7,934 nucleotides of DNA, from positions 1 to 7,934 of the forward strand of contig RFGQ01000291.1 in the NCBI GenBank assembly GCA_003695865.1, in the 5' to 3' direction. The DNA is from Gemmatimonadota bacterium. Its GTDB lineage: Bacteria > Gemmatimonadota > Gemmatimonadetes > Longimicrobiales > Gaopeijiaceae. Of the stretch, positions 5,386 through 7,934 are shown piece after piece. A program made the position numbers and the translations under genes. The notes under the pieces are model-generated. The model did no database searches and was not told where the DNA came from. It saw only the letters and a list, made by a program, of their open reading frames with translations. The first letter of the stretch is position 1. Every line of letters starts with the position of its first letter.

Positions 5386-5955
5386 ATGTACGCACCGGGT
5401 ACGACGCCCCCGCAGGGCGTCTGGTGGAAGCCCGCGCACCGCTCGGAAAAGATCTGGTTCACGATCGCCTTCGTGTGGTGCATGATCCTGTTCGCCATGA
5501 TGCCCTTCTGGCATCTGCGCGGCGGCCAGAACCCGTCGGGCACACGCTCGACCGTGGAGCCGACCGCGTTCGCCGAGCGCGTGCAGGAGTTCATCGACAC
5601 CTACCAGGTGGGTGAAGACAACGGCATCCCGCTCGTCGAACCCCCGCCCGGCTCCGACATCTACCTGCAGGCGCGCATGTGGTCGTGGACCCCCGTACTG
5701 CGCCTGCGCGCGGGTGCGGAGTACACGCTCCACCTCTCGAGCCTGGACGTGAACCACGGCTTCAACCTCTTCCCCTTCAACGTGAACTTCCAGGTGGTGC
5801 CGGGCTACGACTACGCGCTGCGCGTCACGCCGACCGAGGCCGGGGAGTTCCAGATCGTCTGCAACGAGTTCTGCGGCGTCGGACACCACCTCATGGTCGG
5901 TAAGGTGATCGTGGTGCCCGCCGACGCCCCGGCCGCGGAAGGAGGCGACCGATGA
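5386..5955 (+). CDS. CuA-containing subunit II of a B-family heme-copper oxidoreductase
   Basis: 189 aa. Takes electrons from a periplasmic donor (cytochrome c or cupredoxin) at a binuclear CuA centre and passes them to subunit I. Seen: one membrane anchor at about 23-42, a linker, then a cupredoxin domain (about 90-178). The CuA ligands are complete: His124 (DVNHGF), Cys159, Glu161, Cys163, His167 and Met170 (CNEFCGVGHHLM). From memory the Thermus ba3 ligands are His114, Cys149, Cys153, His157 and Met160, the same spacing shifted by exactly 10. Only one membrane helix and a short length are also typical of B-family subunit II. AGGAGG precedes the ATG by about 8 nt. The stop overlaps the subunit I start (ATGA). 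This subunit would suit an O2 reductase or a CuA-type NO reductase equally well. Confidence 0.95.
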   Translation: MYAPGTTPPQGVWWKPAHRSEKIWFTIAFVWCMILFAMMPFWHLRGGQNPSGTRSTVEPTAFAERVQEFIDTYQVGEDNGIPLVEPPPGSDIYLQARMWSWTPVLRLRAGAEYTLHLSSLDVNHGFNLFPFNVNFQVVPGYDYALRVTPTEAGEFQIVCNEFCGVGHHLMVGKVIVVPADAPAAEGGDR

Positions 5956-7706
5956 GCGATACGTTCGTGGGTGCCCCTGCGGCGCCGGCAGCCTCCGCTC
6001 AGGCCTTCCGCACCTGCCCCACCACGGGGCTCAAGGTGCACCGGCAGGCCGACGCGCTCATCAAGGCGAACGCGGTGGTCGCCACCGTCGCCCTGCTCGT
6101 GGGCGGCATCTCGGCCATCCTCGTGCTGCTCACGCGCTGGCAGGCCGTCCATCTGCTGGACGCGACCATGTTCTACCGCGTCCTCACGATCCACGGGATG
6201 AACATGCTGATCTTCTTCATCCTGTTCTTCGAGATGGCGGTGCTCTACTTCGCCTCGGCGGTGTTACTCAACTGCCGGGTGCCGACGCCGAAGGTGGCGT
6301 GGACCGCGTTCGTGCTGATGGTCGCCGGGGCTCTGCTGGTGGAGTGGACCATGTTCACCGGCAGGGCCGACGTGCTCTTCACATCTTACGTGCCCCTGCG
6401 CGCCCATCCCGCGTTCTACGGCGGAGTCATCCTGTTCGCCGTGGGCGCGATTCTGGTGACCTGCATCTTCTTCGCCACGCTCGTCGTCGCGAAGCGGGAG
6501 CGCACCTACGAGGGCTCGGTTCCGCTCGTCACGTTCGGCGCCCTCACGGCCGCGATCATCGCCCTGATCACCCTCGCCCACGGCGCGGCCATCTACATTC
6601 CGACCTTCTTCTGGTCGCTGGGCAAGATGAACGTCGACCCCGAGGTCTACCGCCTCATCTGGTGGGGACTGGGGCATTCGTCGCAGCAGATCAACGTGGC
6701 CGCCATGGTCGCCATCTGGTATCTGCTCGGCGCCCTCACCGTCGGCGCGGTGGTGGTCAACGAGAAGATCAGCCGCACGGCCTTCGTGCTCTACATCCTG
6801 TTCATCTCGATGGCCTCGGCCCACCACCTTCTGGTCGACCCGGGCTTCGGGCCTGCGTGGAAGGTCGTCAACACCAGCTATTTCATGTACATGGCGGTGC
6901 TCGCCTCGATGCTCCACGGCTTCACCGTGCCGGCCGGCACCGAGCTGGGGATGCGCCTGCGCGGCTTCACGCAGGGAATCTTCGGATGGCTGCGGCGCGC
7001 ACCCTGGGGTGATCCCGGTTTCAGCTCGATGGCACTCTCGGTGGTGATCTTCGGATTCCTGGGCGGCATCACCGGCGTGACCTTCGGTACCGAGCAGATC
7101 AACATCATCGCGCACAACACGCTCCGCATCCCGGGTCACTTCCACGCCACGGTGGTGGGCGGCACCGCGCTCGCGTTCATGGGGATCACCTACTACGTGA
7201 TCCCGCTCATCTTCCGGAAGCAGGTGGCGTTCTACCGGCTGGCCCAGATCCAGCCCTACCTGTTCGGCATCGGCATGACCGTCTTCTCGATGGCCATGAC
7301 GTTCGCCGGCACGTTCGGCGTGCCGCGCAGGCACTGGGACATCACCTTCGCGAACGCGCCCTTCGACGTGCCCTTCAGCCCGGCGGTCGACCTGATGATC
7401 GGCATCATGGCGGCCGGCGGTCTCGTGGCGGCGCTGGGCGGCGCCATCTACATCCTCGTGACGGTCTGGTCGGTGTTCTTCGGAAAAGCGCTCCCGGAGG
7501 GCGACCTTTCTCGCGCTTCCGTGCCGCCGGGCGTCTACCGCGTGCCGGCGCGCGAGCTGCCGACCGAAGAAGTCGAGCTGCGCGAGTATGGCCGTCTGGG
7601 CGTGATGCCGGGCACCATGATCCTGGTGTTCATCTTCCTGGTGGCGTTCGTGGTCTACTACTTCGCCAACTGGAAGCTGCTGTCCTTCGTGTGGAAGGTG
7701 GGATGA
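5952..7706 (+). CDS. Heme-copper oxidoreductase subunit I, ba3-like, active-site Tyr missing (putative NO reductase)
   Basis: 584 aa, about 13 membrane helices, inner membrane. Metal ligands are all present: His81 (TIHGMN) and His398 for the low-spin heme, His396 for the high-spin heme (IPGHFH), and His242, His291 and His292 for CuB (ASAHHLLVDPGFGPAWK). Spacings His81-His242 (161) and His242-His291 (49) equal those I recall for Thermus ba3 (His72, 233, 282). GVPRRHWD (456-463) is the usual B-family arginine pair. Odd: ba3 reads His-Pro-Ile-Val-Tyr, with Tyr cross-linked to His. Here it is HSSQQ, so Gln246 replaces the tyrosine. O2 reductases need that tyrosine. Families named sNOR, eNOR, gNOR and nNOR are known NO reductases (or predicted ones) that arose from oxidases and changed this site. 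Inferred: 2 NO + 2 e- + 2 H+ to N2O + H2O, fed through CuA. Fold and family are firm; substrate is not. Confidence 0.93.
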   Translation: MSDTFVGAPAAPAASAQAFRTCPTTGLKVHRQADALIKANAVVATVALLVGGISAILVLLTRWQAVHLLDATMFYRVLTIHGMNMLIFFILFFEMAVLYFASAVLLNCRVPTPKVAWTAFVLMVAGALLVEWTMFTGRADVLFTSYVPLRAHPAFYGGVILFAVGAILVTCIFFATLVVAKRERTYEGSVPLVTFGALTAAIIALITLAHGAAIYIPTFFWSLGKMNVDPEVYRLIWWGLGHSSQQINVAAMVAIWYLLGALTVGAVVVNEKISRTAFVLYILFISMASAHHLLVDPGFGPAWKVVNTSYFMYMAVLASMLHGFTVPAGTELGMRLRGFTQGIFGWLRRAPWGDPGFSSMALSVVIFGFLGGITGVTFGTEQINIIAHNTLRIPGHFHATVVGGTALAFMGITYYVIPLIFRKQVAFYRLAQIQPYLFGIGMTVFSMAMTFAGTFGVPRRHWDITFANAPFDVPFSPAVDLMIGIMAAGGLVAALGGAIYILVTVWSVFFGKALPEGDLSRASVPPGVYRVPARELPTEEVELREYGRLGVMPGTMILVFIFLVAFVVYYFANWKLLSFVWKVG

Positions 7707-7934
7707 CCCCCCGCACTTCTTCCGCGGCGCGCGCGCCCGGGTCCCCCTCGGGGCCCGGGCGCCGCGACGTGTTCCCCCTGGCGGCGCTCGGCGTGCTCGC
7801 GCTCGTCACCGTGCTCTGGTGGGCGTTTGCGCTGTGGCCGCTCCCCTCCGAGGCGCCCGCCTGGCTCGGGCGCGCCCGTGCCATCTGCTTCAACACCACC
7901 GAGACGGGGCTGCCCGACGCCTCGGGCTGGATCC
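7703..7934 (+). CDS. Start of a membrane protein of the oxidoreductase operon (cut by window edge)
   Basis: 77 codons and one further base are present; the ATG overlaps the subunit I stop (ATGA), with AAGGTGGG just upstream. Residues 1-21 are Pro/Ser/Arg-rich, residues about 23-46 form a membrane helix (VFPLAALGVLALVTVLWWAFAL), and a periplasmic stretch follows with AWLGRARAICFNTTETGLPDASGWI at 55-77. The motif CFNTTETGLPDASGW looks like one I remember from conserved membrane proteins beside Sco/SenC and CuA-type heme-copper genes, such as the orf1 of norSY-senC-orf1 clusters of ammonia oxidisers. That is recollection and not a checked match. A copper-delivery or assembly role is a guess from position. 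Confidence 0.75.
   Translation, partial: MTPRTSSAARAPGSPSGPGRRDVFPLAALGVLALVTVLWWAFALWPLPSEAPAWLGRARAICFNTTETGLPDASGWI
7733..7762 (+). other. Strong GC hairpin inside the 5' part of the last gene
   Basis: GCGCCCGGG (approximately 7733-7741) and CCCC (7743-7746) can pair with GGGG (7750-7753) and CCCGGGCGC (7754-7762) around the loop CTC, 13 bp with one bulged T. It lies 30 nt into the reading frame and encodes the Pro/Gly/Ser-rich leader of the protein. No T run follows. It may slow or pause expression of the distal gene, or may be only a result of GC-rich coding. Confidence 0.4.

Noticed and set aside
6264..7334. Minus-strand open frame of 356 aa
   Set aside because: Shadow of the membrane helices of subunit I; a His/Glu/Arg/Asp-rich product is what the complement of hydrophobic codons gives.
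5386..7706. Ordinary aa3- or ba3-type cytochrome c oxidase (O2 reductase)
   Set aside because: Metal ligands fit, but the cross-linking Tyr at His+4 is Gln246. Kept as an alternative only if a Tyr from another helix can fill the site.

Overview
The window is GC-rich DNA (roughly 70% by eye) from a diderm bacterium with densely packed, overlapping genes. The outer-membrane-type receptor start under a cobalamin riboswitch, the several GTG starts and the high GC would fit Gemmatimonadota or a similar group. That placement is inference; no taxonomic marker gene is present. No tRNA, rRNA, CRISPR array or insertion sequence was seen.

Layout. Minus strand, reading leftwards from about 4400: a cytochrome b / 2x[4Fe-4S] / MvhD-like fusion protein (2818-4395), an unrecognised anchored protein (2249-2821), a CopD-like four-helix membrane protein (1748-2245) and an RsmC-like rRNA methyltransferase (705-1745). 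These overlap by 4 nt or are separated by 2-3 nt, so they form one tight operon. After about 80 nt comes a separate minus-strand unit: a full cobalamin riboswitch (455-622), a hairpin over the ribosome binding site, and the first 142 codons of a probable TonB-dependent B12 receptor that runs off the left edge. A divergent control region (4396-4662) holds an AT-rich island and a 24-bp dyad. Plus strand, reading rightwards: an Rrf2-family Fe-S regulator (4663-5115), a 63-aa single-helix protein (5181-5372), a CuA-bearing subunit II (5386-5955), a heme-copper oxidoreductase subunit I (5952-7706), and the start of a further membrane protein (7703 to the edge).

Main point. Subunits I and II keep every heme, CuB and CuA ligand at the spacing known for Thermus ba3 (B-family) oxidase. 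However, the active-site motif that should read His-Pro-x-Val-Tyr is HSSQQ (residues 242-246), so the cross-linking tyrosine used by O2 reductases is gone. Together with an adjacent NsrR/IscR-like Fe-S regulator, this suggests a CuA-type nitric oxide reductase derived from B-family oxidases (the sNOR/eNOR class) rather than an oxygen reductase.

The divergent operon begins with an uncommon protein that joins a di-heme cytochrome b to two ferredoxin clusters and an MvhD-like domain. It could pass electrons between the quinone pool and a soluble Fe-S or thiol carrier. The two operons share one control region and may form a single regulated respiratory module.
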